This document shows, piece by piece, positions 1-10,500 of a DNA stretch of 64,000 nucleotides; position 1 is the first letter of the stretch; every line of letters starts with the position of its first letter. The position numbers were made by a program, and so were the translations under genes. The notes beneath the pieces are model-generated. The model was not told the DNA's origin, did no database searches, and saw only the letters and a program-made list of their open reading frames with translations. This DNA is from Shewanella subflava. GTDB taxonomy: Bacteria; Pseudomonadota; Gammaproteobacteria; Enterobacterales; Shewanellaceae. The DNA is taken from the NCBI RefSeq assembly GCF_025971955.1, contig NZ_JAPDMX010000003.1, positions 186,001 to 250,000 on the forward strand. Direction: 5' to 3'.

Positions 1-578
1 CCAACACTATTACGCACGCCCTTGGCAACAATGACTGTTTCTTGAGTTTCAACATCGAGTCTTAAAATGCTGGCAAATGGCAGTTCACTTTCACAAACGT
101 TACAAGGTGCTCCTACAGGAATATAAAGCTTCCCATCGGGGCCGAAGGTGATGAATTTCCATCCATGGTGGGATATGTTGGGGAGTTTGTCATAAACTAA
201 TTCTGGAGTGGGGATCTGCGGTAGTGTTTTTTCAATATTGCGATATCGCCAAATTTTATCCACTTCTGCCACATAAAGGCTCCCATTATGAAAAGCTAAG
301 CCAGAAGGCATGAATAAATTCGATGCGATGATGATTTTCGAATCAGCCTTAAAGTCGTTATTACTGTCTATTAGGGCATAAACATTTCCAGCCTTTCTAC
401 TGCCAACAAAAACCGTTCCATTATCTCCTAAAGCCATTTGACGGGCATTTTCAATATTCTCAGCGTACATTTCAATCGAAAACCCCTGTGGTAGCTTTAT
501 CTTATCTAAAGGTAATGCCTTAACTAAACAGGGGAAGAGCAAGCATAGAATTAAGATATTGAGATTTTTGCAGGACAT
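1..578 (-). CDS. Secreted PQQ-dependent sugar/sorbosone dehydrogenase-like beta-propeller protein (3' truncated by window)
   Basis: The frame reads leftward from an ATG at 576-578 to the window edge without a stop, giving about 192 residues. An N-terminal signal peptide (MSCKNLNILILCLLFPCLVKA) leads into repeated propeller-blade segments such as LPQGFSIEMYAENIENA, LYVAEVDKIWRYRN and FGPDGKLYIPVGAPCNVC. These resemble the soluble quinoprotein glucose/sorbosone dehydrogenase fold, in which strands of a six-bladed propeller position PQQ in the periplasm. An AAAGG ribosome-binding site lies just upstream of the start. The C-terminal half is outside the window, so the catalytic and PQQ-binding residues cannot be judged, and a non-catalytic propeller remains possible. 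The gene is transcribed divergently from pyrC. Confidence 0.72.
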   Translation of the reverse strand, partial: MSCKNLNILILCLLFPCLVKALPLDKIKLPQGFSIEMYAENIENARQMALGDNGTVFVGSRKAGNVYALIDSNNDFKADSKIIIASNLFMPSGLAFHNGSLYVAEVDKIWRYRNIEKTLPQIPTPELVYDKLPNISHHGWKFITFGPDGKLYIPVGAPCNVCESELPFASILRLDVETQETVIVAKGVRNSV

Positions 579-851
579 TTGGATACCTTTTATGTTGATG
601 TAGAGTGGAATCGAGCACATTTTCATTTAAATAATATTAGCCCAATTTCAAAATAGGTTTTTAAAATGAATAAATTAACAGTCAAACGTATTTTTTGAAA
701 TCACAAAGTCAGCGTTCAAATTACACACCTATTAAGCCAGGCTGTTTTCAGGCACAATAACCGCAAAATTTGGCACCCACCTTTCATGCTCATTTAACTC
801 GCCAATTTTGATGGTTTAAAGTAAATGAGCGGCACTCAATTAGGACTCCTT
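579..851. other. Divergent intergenic region (propeller gene / pyrC)
   Basis: This 273-base AT-rich spacer must hold the promoters of the two divergent genes. I see no clear PurR-like operator upstream of pyrC and no riboswitch-like fold. The pyrC ribosome-binding site (AGGA, about 843-846) is at its right edge. Confidence 0.4.
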
Positions 852-1883
852 ATGACGCAAATTACGATCACAACCCCTGATGACTGGCATTTACATTTTC
901 GTGATGGCGATATGCTACAGGAAACAGTGCCAGCAACAGCGCGACTATTTCAGCGTGCGATTGTGATGCCAAACCTTGTGCCACCGGTCACTACCGCTCA
1001 AATGGCGGTAGACTACCGAGAGCGTATTTTGGCTGCGCGTCCTCAGGGAAGCAGCTTTCAGCCTCTTATGACCTTATTTTTAACCAACACCACCACAGCA
1101 CAAGATATTATTGATGCTAAGGCAGCAGGTGTTGTGGCGGCTAAGTTGTATCCAGCAGGTGCAACCACTAACTCAGATGCAGCAGTTAAAGCATTAGATG
1201 CACTGTTTCCGATTTTTGAAGTGATGGCTGAACAGGGCATGTTATTGCTGGTTCATGGTGAAGTTACCGAATCACACATTGATATTTTTGACCGTGAAAA
1301 GCTGTTTATTGATCGCTATCTAGCACGTATTGTCGATACTTTACCTCAGCTTAAAGTGGTGTTTGAGCACATCACCACTAAAGAAGCTGCTGAATTTGTT
1401 ACCACAGCATCAGCAAATGTGGCTGCAACCATTACACCACAGCACTTATTATTAAACCGTAACGATTTATTAGTTGGGGGAGTTCGTCCGCACAACTTCT
1501 GTTTGCCTGTGTTAAAACGTAATATTCATCAGCAGGCATTACAAGCCGCCGTTGCCACGGGTTCAAGTAAGTTTTTCTTAGGAACTGACTCAGCGCCACA
1601 TGAAAAACACCGAAAAGAATCCGCTTGTGGTTGTGCCGGCTGTTACAGCGCTTGGAGCGCATTAGAGTTATATGCCCAAGTATTTGATAACCTAGGTGCA
1701 TTAGATAAATTAGAGGGGTTTGCTAGTTTACATGGTGCAGATTTTTATGGTTTACCACGCAATACAGGTACGGTGACGTTAGTAAAAGAAACCTGGACCG
1801 TGCCAGAAGAAATCATTTTACCTAACGGTAACCCAATTGTGCCATTTTTTGCTGGCCAACAAGTGAATTGGAAGGTGAAGTAA
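852..1883 (+). CDS. pyrC: Dihydroorotase PyrC
   Basis: This is a class II dihydroorotase, which cyclises N-carbamoyl-L-aspartate to dihydroorotate in cytoplasmic pyrimidine synthesis. The start [19 protein letters not shown] contains the HxH metal-binding pair (H-L-H) of the amidohydrolase fold. Further in are [11 protein letters not shown] (carbamylated-Lys region), [10 protein letters not shown] and [10 protein letters not shown] with additional metal histidines, and [13 protein letters not shown] with the catalytic Asp. The length of 343 aa matches the E. coli-type enzyme. An in-frame ATG exists at 825, but the ATG at 852 follows an AGGACTCC Shine-Dalgarno and matches the family N-terminus, so I used it. 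The gene appears monocistronic. Confidence 0.95.
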   Translation: MTQITITTPDDWHLHFRDGDMLQETVPATARLFQRAIVMPNLVPPVTTAQMAVDYRERILAARPQGSSFQPLMTLFLTNTTTAQDIIDAKAAGVVAAKLYPAGATTNSDAAVKALDALFPIFEVMAEQGMLLLVHGEVTESHIDIFDREKLFIDRYLARIVDTLPQLKVVFEHITTKEAAEFVTTASANVAATITPQHLLLNRNDLLVGGVRPHNFCLPVLKRNIHQQALQAAVATGSSKFFLGTDSAPHEKHRKESACGCAGCYSAWSALELYAQVFDNLGALDKLEGFASLHGADFYGLPRNTGTVTLVKETWTVPEEIILPNGNPIVPFFAGQQVNWKVK

Positions 1884-2050
1884 ATCGATCACCATAATGG
1901 TTATGTTGCTTTAGGTTTGCGCTTTTCCATTGAAGTTGTTGAGGTTGCGGTGTTGAACTCAATCTCCCCAAACAGTAGCGTAAACATCGACTGTATCTGA
2001 AATCGGGTTAAAGCATTTACTCAACCTTTAATGCGTTAACGTCAAATACA

Positions 2051-2074
2051 AACCAGCATCATTGCTGGTTTTTA
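2051..2074 (+). terminator. Rho-independent terminator, probably pyrC
   Basis: AACCAGCA pairs perfectly with TGCTGGTT around a TCAT loop and is followed by TTTA. It lies about 170 bases after the pyrC stop. No other gene in between could own it. Confidence 0.6.
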
Positions 2075-2414
2075 TTTCATATCCACAGGTGGCTTGCGAA
2101 AATCATCAATTGATAAACCTTAAATCCCCCATTTGGCTTAATCCAAATTCTGGTATTGCGTTATATAAATACAAAAATACTAGGGCGTGTTGATCATTGT
2201 GAAAAGAATGATGATTTTAGCGGCTCAATTTCACTTTTAAACTCAAGCTTGCTGATGAAAATAATACGGTACCATCCGATACGTCCTCCGCTATATACCT
2301 AATCTATCAGTGCATATTGGTGATAAAAAAATCAGTTTATTTTCTGATTTTATTGGCTCTATTTTTAAATTAATCATCATTTTGAATATTTTTTACGAAT
2401 TTTTATCTTTATGT

Positions 2415-2460
2415 TGTGAAATACTTACACTTATAAAAATTATTTGTGATTAAAAATCAG
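2415..2460. promoter_or_regulatory. Possible CRP/FNR-family binding sites upstream of aspT
   Basis: TGTGA-N6-TACAC (2415-2430) and TGTGATTAAAAATCA (from about 2445) each resemble the CRP consensus TGTGA-N6-TCACA in one half. The second also resembles an FNR-type TTGAT-N4-ATCAA site. They lie 230-280 bases upstream of the antiporter start. The matches are imperfect, so this is suggestive only. Confidence 0.25.
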
Positions 2461-2564
2461 TTGCTTAGATTTCTGTTGCGTGAGGTTTGATGGTTTTGAA
2501 TGATTCAGTCCATCAAACGCGACTCACTTAAACATCCCCCCGACTTTATTATCACTTCCAAGGC

Positions 2565-2630
2565 AAAGAGAGACATTTGTGTCATCAAGTTACTGATAAC
2601 CTTATGTGGTTTCTCGCCTTGTCTCTCTTT
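2565..2630. repeat. 11-bp inverted repeat in the aspT leader
   Basis: AAAGAGAGACA (2565-2575) is exactly complementary to TGTCTCTCTTT (2620-2630), separated by 44 bases. It sits 65 bases upstream of the antiporter start. It could form a long-loop hairpin in the mRNA leader or be a split operator. No U-tract follows at once, so a simple terminator is unlikely. Confidence 0.5.
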
Positions 2631-2694
2631 ATTCCGCGATGTCCCATAAATACGTCGTTTCTAATTTAGTTAACAATGAAGGCAGCTTTTGATT

Positions 2695-4398
2695 ATGAGT
2701 ATTATCAGCAATCTTTTCGCTATTTCGCCCTACATTGCCCTGTTTATTACACTCGCACTAGGGTACCTAGTCGGTAAAATTACCATCGGACGTTTTGTTC
2801 TTGGTGGTGTTGCCGGAACCTTATTGATGGGGGTATTAATCGGTCAATTTGGTGTGCAAATAGACCCTGGTGTCAAAACCATTTTCTTCGCTTTATTTAT
2901 CTACGCTGTAGGTTATCAAGGCGGTCCACAGTTCTTCGGGGCATTAAACTTTAAAACGATTAATATTCTGCTTTCAGCTGTGGTGATGACAGTAACAGGG
3001 TTACTTTGTGTACTTGCTGCGGCAATGATATTTGATCTTGATAGTGGCACAGCAGCAGGTCTTGCCGCTGGTGGCTTAACTCAGTCAGCCATTATCGGTA
3101 CAGCTGGTGATGCAATATCTAAATTAGGTGGCATGACAGAAGAAGCTAAAAGCTTGATGCAAACCAATGTGGCTGTAGGTTATGCGGTAACATACATCTT
3201 TGGTTCATTAGGTCCTATTTTAATGGTGTCATGGTTAATTCCATCATTCATGAAATGGGATATCCGTGAAGAAGCATTAAAGCTCGCTGAAAAAATGTCT
3301 GATGGTAAGCCTGAGCTGGCCCCTGGTGAATTTAATGCAATGACAGATCTTGTGTCTCGAGCTTATAAAATCCCTACAGACAGTCCATTCATTGGCCAAG
3401 ATATTCAAACCATAAACCGTGATTTGCTTGATACTGCAATTGAAATGATTTCACGTGACGGCCAGAACATTGAAATAGACAAATCAGTGGTGATCAAAGC
3501 GGGTGACATTTTAGTAGTAACGGGTCTTCGTCAAGCTATTGCCAGCCATGTTGAGTCAGCCAAGCATGAAGTCGTATTACCACGTGGCACAGTTTTGATA
3601 GAAGAGAATCGTCAACTTGTTGCTAATGACAAACGGTTAATTGGTAAAACACTGGCACAGATCAAAGCGGAAACTAATGTAGACACCCTTCGTGGGGTGT
3701 ACATCACAAATGTTATTCGTGGTGGAAATTCACAAAATATTTCAGCAGATTTTATTGTTAAAAAAGATGACATTATTCAAGTTACCGGCTCAGCAAAAGA
3801 TATTAACCGTATCGAAAAAGGTATTGGTAAACGTTTAGTTTCATTATTTTCAACTGACTACGTACTGTTTGGTTTAGGTATGGTTGGTGGCTTATTAATT
3901 GGTCTGATTAATTTCAAAATAGCCGGTATTCCAGTCACGATAGGTTCAGGTGCAGGTTGTTTGGTATCAGGTCTATTCGTAGGTTGGTTACGTAGTCGTA
4001 AACCTAATATGGCATCACTACCATTGGGTGCTTCTAACTTCTTACGTGATTTTGGTTTAGCGGTATTCGTTGGGATTGTGGGCTTACAAGCAGGACCACA
4101 AGCTATCGATATGGTTAAAGAGAACGGTTTAACCTTATTGTTCCTCGGCGTAGCGGTAACCATTATTCCACAAATCGTATCGTTCTTTATTTCGTACTAT
4201 GTACTCAAGATTAAAAATCCGATTGAAGCGTTAGCGTGTGTAGCAGGTGGCCGAAGTGCTAACCCAGGCTTTGCAGCCCTACTTGAAAAAGCAGGTAATG
4301 CGACACCGGTATTTGCTTTCACTGTGACATATGCCATCGCCAATGTATTACTCACCCTCTGGGGACCAATCATTGTCGGCATTATTTCAAGCCAATAA
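2695..4398 (+). CDS. aspT: Aspartate:alanine antiporter family transporter (AspT/YidE type)
   Basis: This is a 567-aa inner-membrane carrier of the AAEx family. It has about five hydrophobic helices at residues 1-185, a cytoplasmic loop of about 200 residues with two RCK_C/TrkA-C-like domains (the segments ending in GDILVVTGL and DDIIQVTGSA), and a second membrane block at about 385-567. Duplicated glycine-rich motifs (AAGGLTQSAIIGTA and AGGRSANPGF) occur in the two halves, as in AspT. The ATG at 2695 follows a GAAGG ribosome-binding site. An upstream in-frame TTG is less likely. The next gene is aspartate 4-decarboxylase, which supports aspartate-in/alanine-out exchange. Decarboxylation consumes a proton, so the pair can generate proton motive force. 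Substrate is inferred from family and context. Confidence 0.88.
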   Translation: MSIISNLFAISPYIALFITLALGYLVGKITIGRFVLGGVAGTLLMGVLIGQFGVQIDPGVKTIFFALFIYAVGYQGGPQFFGALNFKTINILLSAVVMTVTGLLCVLAAAMIFDLDSGTAAGLAAGGLTQSAIIGTAGDAISKLGGMTEEAKSLMQTNVAVGYAVTYIFGSLGPILMVSWLIPSFMKWDIREEALKLAEKMSDGKPELAPGEFNAMTDLVSRAYKIPTDSPFIGQDIQTINRDLLDTAIEMISRDGQNIEIDKSVVIKAGDILVVTGLRQAIASHVESAKHEVVLPRGTVLIEENRQLVANDKRLIGKTLAQIKAETNVDTLRGVYITNVIRGGNSQNISADFIVKKDDIIQVTGSAKDINRIEKGIGKRLVSLFSTDYVLFGLGMVGGLLIGLINFKIAGIPVTIGSGAGCLVSGLFVGWLRSRKPNMASLPLGASNFLRDFGLAVFVGIVGLQAGPQAIDMVKENGLTLLFLGVAVTIIPQIVSFFISYYVLKIKNPIEALACVAGGRSANPGFAALLEKAGNATPVFAFTVTYAIANVLLTLWGPIIVGIISSQ

Positions 4399-4488
4399 TT
4401 ACTCTAGATAGTCGATGACAGTGACGTTTCATCTTGTCGACTACTTCCCGAATTAACCATTTTAAAATTGATAAATAGGTAAAATATT

Positions 4489-6099
4489 ATGACTACAGTT
4501 AACACTCAAGCGACACCAGTAATTGATTTCACTAAGTTTGCAAACTTAAGCCCATTTGAACTAAAAGATAAATTAATTGAAGTGGCTCAAGCCGTCCCTG
4601 ATCGTATTTTATTAGATGCGGGTCGAGGTAATCCTAATTTCTTAGCGACCTTACCGCGTAAAGCATTCTTACGTTTAGGTGATTTTGCAATCGAAGAATC
4701 TGAGCGCAGCTATTCTTACTTAAATGAAGGCTTTGGTGGTATACCTGATGGTGTCGGTGTTGTAGAACGCTTTGATACCTTCGCAAAAGCAAACCCCAAC
4801 AGAGATGGTGTTACGTTTTTACAAAAAGCAATCAGCTATGCTAATGACCGTTTAGGTATTGATAAGCAAGCTTTTTTACACGAGTTTGTAAACGCGTTTT
4901 TAGCCTGTAACTACCCAGTTCCTTCACGTATGTTAACCAACATCGAAAAAGTGGTTAAGCAGTACATAGGTGAAGAAATGTATGGCCCAATGCCTATGAC
5001 AACAGACTTTGACCTGTTTGCTACTGAAGGTGGCACAGCCTCAATGGCTTATACATTTGCATCAATGTTTAACAATGGATTACTTAAAAAAGGTGACAAA
5101 GTCGCGTTAGTGACGCCTATCTTTACGCCTTATTTAGAAATTCCAGAGCTGGCAGAATATGAGTTAGAAATTGTTGAATTACGTTTAGATGAAAAAAACT
5201 GGCAATTACCACAATCTGAAATTGAGAAATTAGCAGATACCGGCATTAAGCTATTGTGTGTGGTTAACCCAGCAAACCCTGCATCGGTTAAGTTTTCAAA
5301 CGATACGTTAGACCGTTTAACAGACTTTGTTAACACACAACGTAAAGACTTGTTCATCATTACCGATGACGTATATGGCACGTTTGCAGACAACTTTATT
5401 TCGCTATTTGCCAAATTGCCATATAACACGTTATGTGTGTATTCATTCTCAAAATACTTTGGCGCAACAGGTTGGCGTTTAGGGACTATCGGTATCCACT
5501 ATAAAAACGTATTTGATGATGCAATGCGCGCATTACCAGAAGCGCACCAATTACAGTTAGATAACCGTTATAAAACGCTAACACCAGAACCAAGAGCCAT
5601 TAAGTTTATTGACCGTATCGTTGCCGACAGCCGTGCTGTAGCGCTTAACCACACTGCAGGTTTAGCATTACCACAACAAGTGCAAATGGCATTGTTTTCA
5701 TTAAGCTGCTTAATGGACTTAGAAGATAACTACAAAGCCGCCTGTAAACGTATTATTCGTGAACGTTATGTCACTTTATACAAAAACATGGGCATTGAAG
5801 TTGAAGAAAACGAAGACCGTGTTGATTACTACACCTTATTAGAGTTAGACACATTAGGTGGCAAACTTTATGGTGAAGACTTTGTGCAATGGTTTAAAGA
5901 TAACGATAAAGGTAAAGATTTCCTATTTGTGTTAGCGCACAAAACAGGGGTGATTTTACTTCCTGGTAAAGGGTTTGATGTGGTTCATGCTTCAGCACGT
6001 GTATCACTAGCGAACTTAACTCACCATGATTATGAGCTAATAGGCCGTGAAACAAGAGCAGTGCTTGATGGTTATTATGCAGAGTATCAAGCTCGCTAG
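4489..6099 (+). CDS. asdA: Aspartate 4-decarboxylase (PLP-dependent)
   Basis: This cytoplasmic enzyme is predicted to convert L-aspartate to L-alanine and CO2. It is 536 aa, the usual size of bacterial aspartate beta-decarboxylases, and has a fold-type I aminotransferase core. ATEGGTAS (about residues 179-185) is the phosphate-binding turn, NPANPAS (260-266) the Asn region, ITDDVYGTF (291-299) the Asp that binds the PLP ring nitrogen, and SFSKYFGATGWRLG places the Schiff-base lysine at about K322. It follows the antiporter by 90 bases in the same direction, and a strong terminator follows it, so the two form a transport-decarboxylation unit. The family also includes plain aminotransferases, but the length and the long N-terminal region favour the decarboxylase. 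Confidence 0.92.
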   Translation: MTTVNTQATPVIDFTKFANLSPFELKDKLIEVAQAVPDRILLDAGRGNPNFLATLPRKAFLRLGDFAIEESERSYSYLNEGFGGIPDGVGVVERFDTFAKANPNRDGVTFLQKAISYANDRLGIDKQAFLHEFVNAFLACNYPVPSRMLTNIEKVVKQYIGEEMYGPMPMTTDFDLFATEGGTASMAYTFASMFNNGLLKKGDKVALVTPIFTPYLEIPELAEYELEIVELRLDEKNWQLPQSEIEKLADTGIKLLCVVNPANPASVKFSNDTLDRLTDFVNTQRKDLFIITDDVYGTFADNFISLFAKLPYNTLCVYSFSKYFGATGWRLGTIGIHYKNVFDDAMRALPEAHQLQLDNRYKTLTPEPRAIKFIDRIVADSRAVALNHTAGLALPQQVQMALFSLSCLMDLEDNYKAACKRIIRERYVTLYKNMGIEVEENEDRVDYYTLLELDTLGGKLYGEDFVQWFKDNDKGKDFLFVLAHKTGVILLPGKGFDVVHASARVSLANLTHHDYELIGRETRAVLDGYYAEYQAR

Positions 6100-6141
6100 T
6101 CGGGTGAAGCGATATCGAGCGAAATATTTAATTCGCTAAGC

Positions 6142-6175
6142 AAAAAACGCCAACATCATGTTGGCGTTTTTTGTA
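6142..6175 (+). terminator. Rho-independent terminator of the aspT-asdA unit
   Basis: A perfect 14-bp stem (AAAAAACGCCAACA paired with TGTTGGCGTTTTTT) surrounds a TCA loop. It starts 43 bases after the asdA stop. A- and U-tracts on both sides mean it could work in both directions. Confidence 0.92.
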
Positions 6176-6206
6176 TTTATACCAGTCACAATGTAGTTAT
6201 CATGTA

Positions 6207-6403
6207 TTTTAACAAGCTAGAATGAACAGTTATTTATTAAGATTGATATTACATGTCGGCATTTTTTATCAAGTGATATGCAATTTACAGTAACTCGGAA
6301 TGGCATGGAGAAAGAGACTTAAACAGACATTGTTCAGCGTTTCAACGTCAAAGGTGGATTATATATGGGTCTTGATTCACCTTTGATGTGCGTTATTCCA
6401 GCA
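6207..6403. repeat. Possible small interspersed repeat (copy A)
   Basis: The segment beginning ACAAGCTAGAATGA (6212-6225) recurs at 14137-14150 with similar flanks. Its right part contains an inverted pair (TCAAAGGTG near 6351 and CACCTTTGA near 6379). The right edge, CGTTATTCCAGC (about 6391-6402), is a degenerate inverted copy of the left edge. That arrangement suggests a short palindromic or MITE-like element with eroded ends. Boundaries are uncertain. Confidence 0.35.
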
Positions 6404-6426
6404 TTATTTTATTTGCCTTTAATTGA

Positions 6427-7308
6427 TTAAAGTAACAAATCTAACTGATTAGGATGATTAAATGGTTGTTCTATTAAATTGATTTTGGGTAATTCATTTA
6501 AGCCAACGGTTGCTCTTAACATCTCATTTAATCTAACGGCTAATTCAGGGGCGTACACATTATCTGGTGTATGAATAAACACCAAAGGTTGCTTACCTTC
6601 ATTAATCCACTGGGCAAGCTTATGACACCATTTTTGAAAAAATACACTATTAACCTCTTCATCTAACTGGCCAATAAAACGCACCACAGGCTGATCTGCT
6701 GTCGCAATTGGATGAACAGGTACATTAGGCTTTTTTTGTTGCGCATCAATTAACACTGAATTGTTGGGTACGGCAGCAAAAAGCGGACGGCTGTCCATAA
6801 TAATGCGATTACATTGATGTTCGATTAATAAACGGTTGAGTGCTTTTTCTGCTTCGCCTTTGCTAAAAAAGGCCTGATGTCGCACTTCCACGCCAAAATG
6901 CAAATGTGCTGGCAGTTGCTGTAAAAAGTCCTCAAGTACGGGCAATGAGCTAGGGCCAAACTTTGCGGGTAATTGAATTTTCCACAGGGCAGTTTTTTCA
7001 ATTAAGGGATTCATTACTTTAAAGAAATGATTTAAATCAGATTGGGAATTTTGCAGCTGTAAATCGTGGGTGATTTGTTTGGGCAATTTGAAAGTAAATT
7101 TAAAATTATCTGGTACGGCATCACGCCAGTTCATTGCGGTTGCTAATTTAGGTAATGCGTAAAATGTGGTGTTGCCCTCAACGGTATTAAATATTTGTGC
7201 ATATTTCTCTAACCGCACCGAGATGGGAGTATCGCCATACAGGCTTTGTTTCCACTGTGTTTGAGACCACATGGCTAGGCCTAATCTTAGTAAAGGTTCG
7301 CTATTCAT
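6427..7308 (-). CDS. yecE: DUF72 (YecE-like) protein
   Basis: This 293-aa TIM-barrel protein belongs to the DUF72/YecE family, whose biochemical role is not established. The N-terminal LGLAMWSQTQWKQSLYG and VEGNTTFYALP are the characteristic conserved segments. FKLPKQITH, LHFGVEVRHQAFF and VVRFIG are the barrel strands expected next, and HTPDN lies near the C-terminus. The family is thought to share the fold of sugar-phosphate-isomerase-like barrels. The gene stands alone, divergent from the penicillin-binding protein gene that begins 208 bases away. The function is unknown beyond the family. Confidence 0.85.
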   Translation of the reverse strand: MNSEPLLRLGLAMWSQTQWKQSLYGDTPISVRLEKYAQIFNTVEGNTTFYALPKLATAMNWRDAVPDNFKFTFKLPKQITHDLQLQNSQSDLNHFFKVMNPLIEKTALWKIQLPAKFGPSSLPVLEDFLQQLPAHLHFGVEVRHQAFFSKGEAEKALNRLLIEHQCNRIIMDSRPLFAAVPNNSVLIDAQQKKPNVPVHPIATADQPVVRFIGQLDEEVNSVFFQKWCHKLAQWINEGKQPLVFIHTPDNVYAPELAVRLNEMLRATVGLNELPKINLIEQPFNHPNQLDLLL

Positions 7309-7516
7309 TCGCTGTTACCTATTAACTCATCTTAGTAAAATGGACTTTTATCGCCTTTTTTTGCCACAAACCGATAAAAATACACTTCTTAGCATTTATC
7401 CATCTATCTCAACACTATCGCTATCTGATAAAATACATCAGCGATTTTGTGTTATATTCAATTCGCGGATGCAACGTTGACATGTTGTCAGTGTTTTGGT
7501 TTTCAACGGAGTGATT

Positions 7517-10500
7517 GTGTCAGATCCAAACCTAGATATGAAGTTTGATAATTATCGGCCTCAATCTTCTCAACAAAAACAAAAAGCCCAATCTAGCCGT
7601 CGAGGTAAACTGCTGTTTATCTTGCTTTTCATTATTTTATTAGTGGCTGTAGGTGTTTTTGTTGCCTTCGAAGTTAAAACCTCTCATTACCAATCTAAAT
7701 TAGTTAACCATTACGGTACACAACTGACATATCAAGTGGTGCCCTTTGCGAGTGACAAAGTGATTTACCCACAGTATGGCCCGTTTGATATTCGCCATGG
7801 CTACACTAAGTTACCCCAATTTATTGATAGATTGGTTAAAAATGGTTTTACGATTGAGCGGCAAGCCAGCTTTTCCCCCATGTTGATGGACTACACTCGC
7901 TATGGCTTCTTTCCGCCTTATCATGAAAAAGCCCAGTCAGGTTTAATTATTAAAGACTGCCGCGATGAAAATGTATTTGATGCACTGTACCCAAGCAGAG
8001 CCTATCAAGACAGTGACCTTATCCCAAGCGAAGTCACTAATACCTTATTATTTATTGAAAACCGTGAGCTTTGGAACCCAGAGCCTAATCATAATCCGGT
8101 GATCGACTGGCCTCGATTTGTGGTGGCTAGTATAACTCAAATTGCTGAAAAAGTGGGCGTTAACATGTCCAAGGCGGGCGGTAGTACCTTGGCTACCCAG
8201 ATTGAAAAGTTCCGCCATTCTGAGTTTGGTTTAACCTCCAGTATTGAAGACAAGTTACTCCAAATTGGCTCGGCGATGGTGCGCGTGTATCAGCAAGGTG
8301 AAAACACCTTGGCAGCCAGACAGCGAATAGTACAAGACTACTTAAATACAGTGCCGTTATCTTCCGCGCCAGGCTTTGGCGAAGTGCATGGTATTGGTGA
8401 TGGATTATGGGCTTGGTTTAAAACCGACTTTAATCGTGCCAATCAGTTATTAATGTCACCACACGACCCTAAAACGGCTAATGAGCGTGGACAAGTTTTT
8501 AGGCAAATTGTGGCGTTAATGATAGCCCAGCGCCGCCCTTCATATTACCTATTACAGGGACACGATGATTTAGAGCAACTGGTCGATAGCCACCTTAGAT
8601 TACTAGTGAGTTACGCATTAATTGATCCCCAATTGATGAACTCAGCAATGCAACAAAAATTGAAGTTTGATCGCCGCAAAGGTGTGCCAGATAAGCCAAA
8701 CAACAAAGGCGTTAATGCTGTGCGGATCAGAACCGCGGGTATGCTATCGAGTAACTTATTTGATTTAGATCGTTTGGATTTAACGGTGCAATCTACTTTT
8801 CATGGTGATTTGCAGCAGCAAGTGGGGAATTATTTACGCGGTCTAGGCTCTCAGGAGAATGCCCAGCGGGTTGGGTTATTAGGTGAGCGATTACTTACCC
8901 CAGATCAGCTGCCTAATGTGTTGTATAGCTTTACCTTATTTGAAAAAGATCGCGGTGTGAATAGGGTGCGGGTACAAACCGACAGTACCGACCAACCTTT
9001 TGATATCAATGAAGGCAGTAAGCTTGAACTAGGGTCAACCGCTAAGTTAAGGGTGCTAGCCACTTACCTTGATATTGTGGCTGAGTTGCAACAGCGTTTT
9101 GCAGATAAAACCGTGGCCGATTTATACCGAATAGATGTAGAACCTAAAGATAAAATTACCCGTTGGGTGGTGGATTATTTAATTGAAACCCGCGATAGAA
9201 ATTTAACGCGTATGCTAGATGCGGCATTACAACGTAAATATTCTGCATCGGTTGATGAGCGTTTCTTCACAGGCGGTGGTTTGCATGCGTTTAATAACTT
9301 TCAAAAGAAAGAGAACACCCGCAACCCCACTTTATATGAAGCCTTACAAGACTCAGTAAATTTGCCGTTTGTGCGTCTCATGCAAGATATCGTTAACTAC
9401 AGCAGTAGCTATAACAGTGAAGGTAGCATGTCGCAATTACTGCGTAATGATAAAGACCCACGCCGCGAAGAATACCTAAAAGCCTTTGCTAAGCGTGAAG
9501 GTAGCACTTTTGTGCGCCGTTTTTATCGCAAGTACCAAGCGTTAACGCCCCCTGAAAGATTAGAGACTTTCTTTAATGGCGTGCAAGCCTCAGAACACCG
9601 CTTATCGGCAACGTATCGGTATTTACAGCCTTATAAAAGTACTGAAGATTTAAAACTGTTTCTGCGCGAGAGAATGCCCGACAAACCGCAAACCGATAAG
9701 CAAATTAATAGCCTATACAATAAATATGGCCAAGATAAATTCAATCTGGCTGATCAGGGATTTATTGCGCGGGTGCATCCATTAGAGTTATGGGTATTAA
9801 GCTACTTAAATGATTATCCAGATGCCAAGTTAACCCAGGTGCTTGAAGACAGTCAGGCAACCTTGCTTGAAGTATATCGTTGGTTATTCCGCACTCGCCA
9901 TCAAAATGCCCGCGATCAGCGGATTAAAGTGATGCTAGAAGTGGAAGCATTTTTAAGTATCCATCAACGGTGGCAGCGCATGGGTTACCCCTTTGACTTT
10001 ATCGTGCCTTCATTAGGCTCAGCGTTAGGCAGCTCTGGTGACCGTCCAGCGGCATTGGCCGAGTTGATGGGAATTATTCAAAATGACGGCGTGCGTGTAC
10101 CAACCGTACGGATTGAGAAATTGCATTTTGCGCAAGATACGCCATATGAAGTGAAATTCACTAATGACATTAAACAGCCTATTCAAGCATTGCGTCCTGA
10201 AGTGGCTATGGCGCTAAAAAATGCTTTAGCCAATGTGGTTGAAAAGGGCACCGCAAGAAGGCTAAAAGACAGCATTATCAATGCTGATGGTAATATTGTG
10301 CGCCTAGGGGGAAAAACGGGCACGGGTGACAACCGTATCGCCACCGAAATCCGTAATGGCCGCAAAGTGTCGTCTACGGCAATGAACCGCACCGCGACTT
10401 TTGTGTTTTACCTTGGTGATAACTACTTTGGCACGTTAACAGCATTTGTGCCTGGCGCAAAAGCGGATGATTTCAGCTTTACCTCCGCATTGCCTTTGCA

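Larger units (their letters stand above)
1884..2694. other. Long intergenic region before the aspartate-alanine cluster
   Basis: This 811-base AT-rich gap has no convincing gene. It holds a terminator-like hairpin (2051-2074), a partial copy of a GGGCGTGTT repeat end (about 2180-2197), a second small hairpin (AAAATCAG/CTGATTTT, 2328-2351), two CRP/FNR-like half-matched sites near 2415-2430 and 2443-2460, and a long-loop inverted repeat (2565-2630) in the presumed aspT leader. The length and content suggest a regulated promoter for the downstream pair. Confidence 0.5.

Noticed and set aside
1432..1701. Long open frame on the minus strand inside pyrC
   Set aside because: It lies fully inside a conserved gene, lacks a ribosome-binding site and has no recognisable protein motif.
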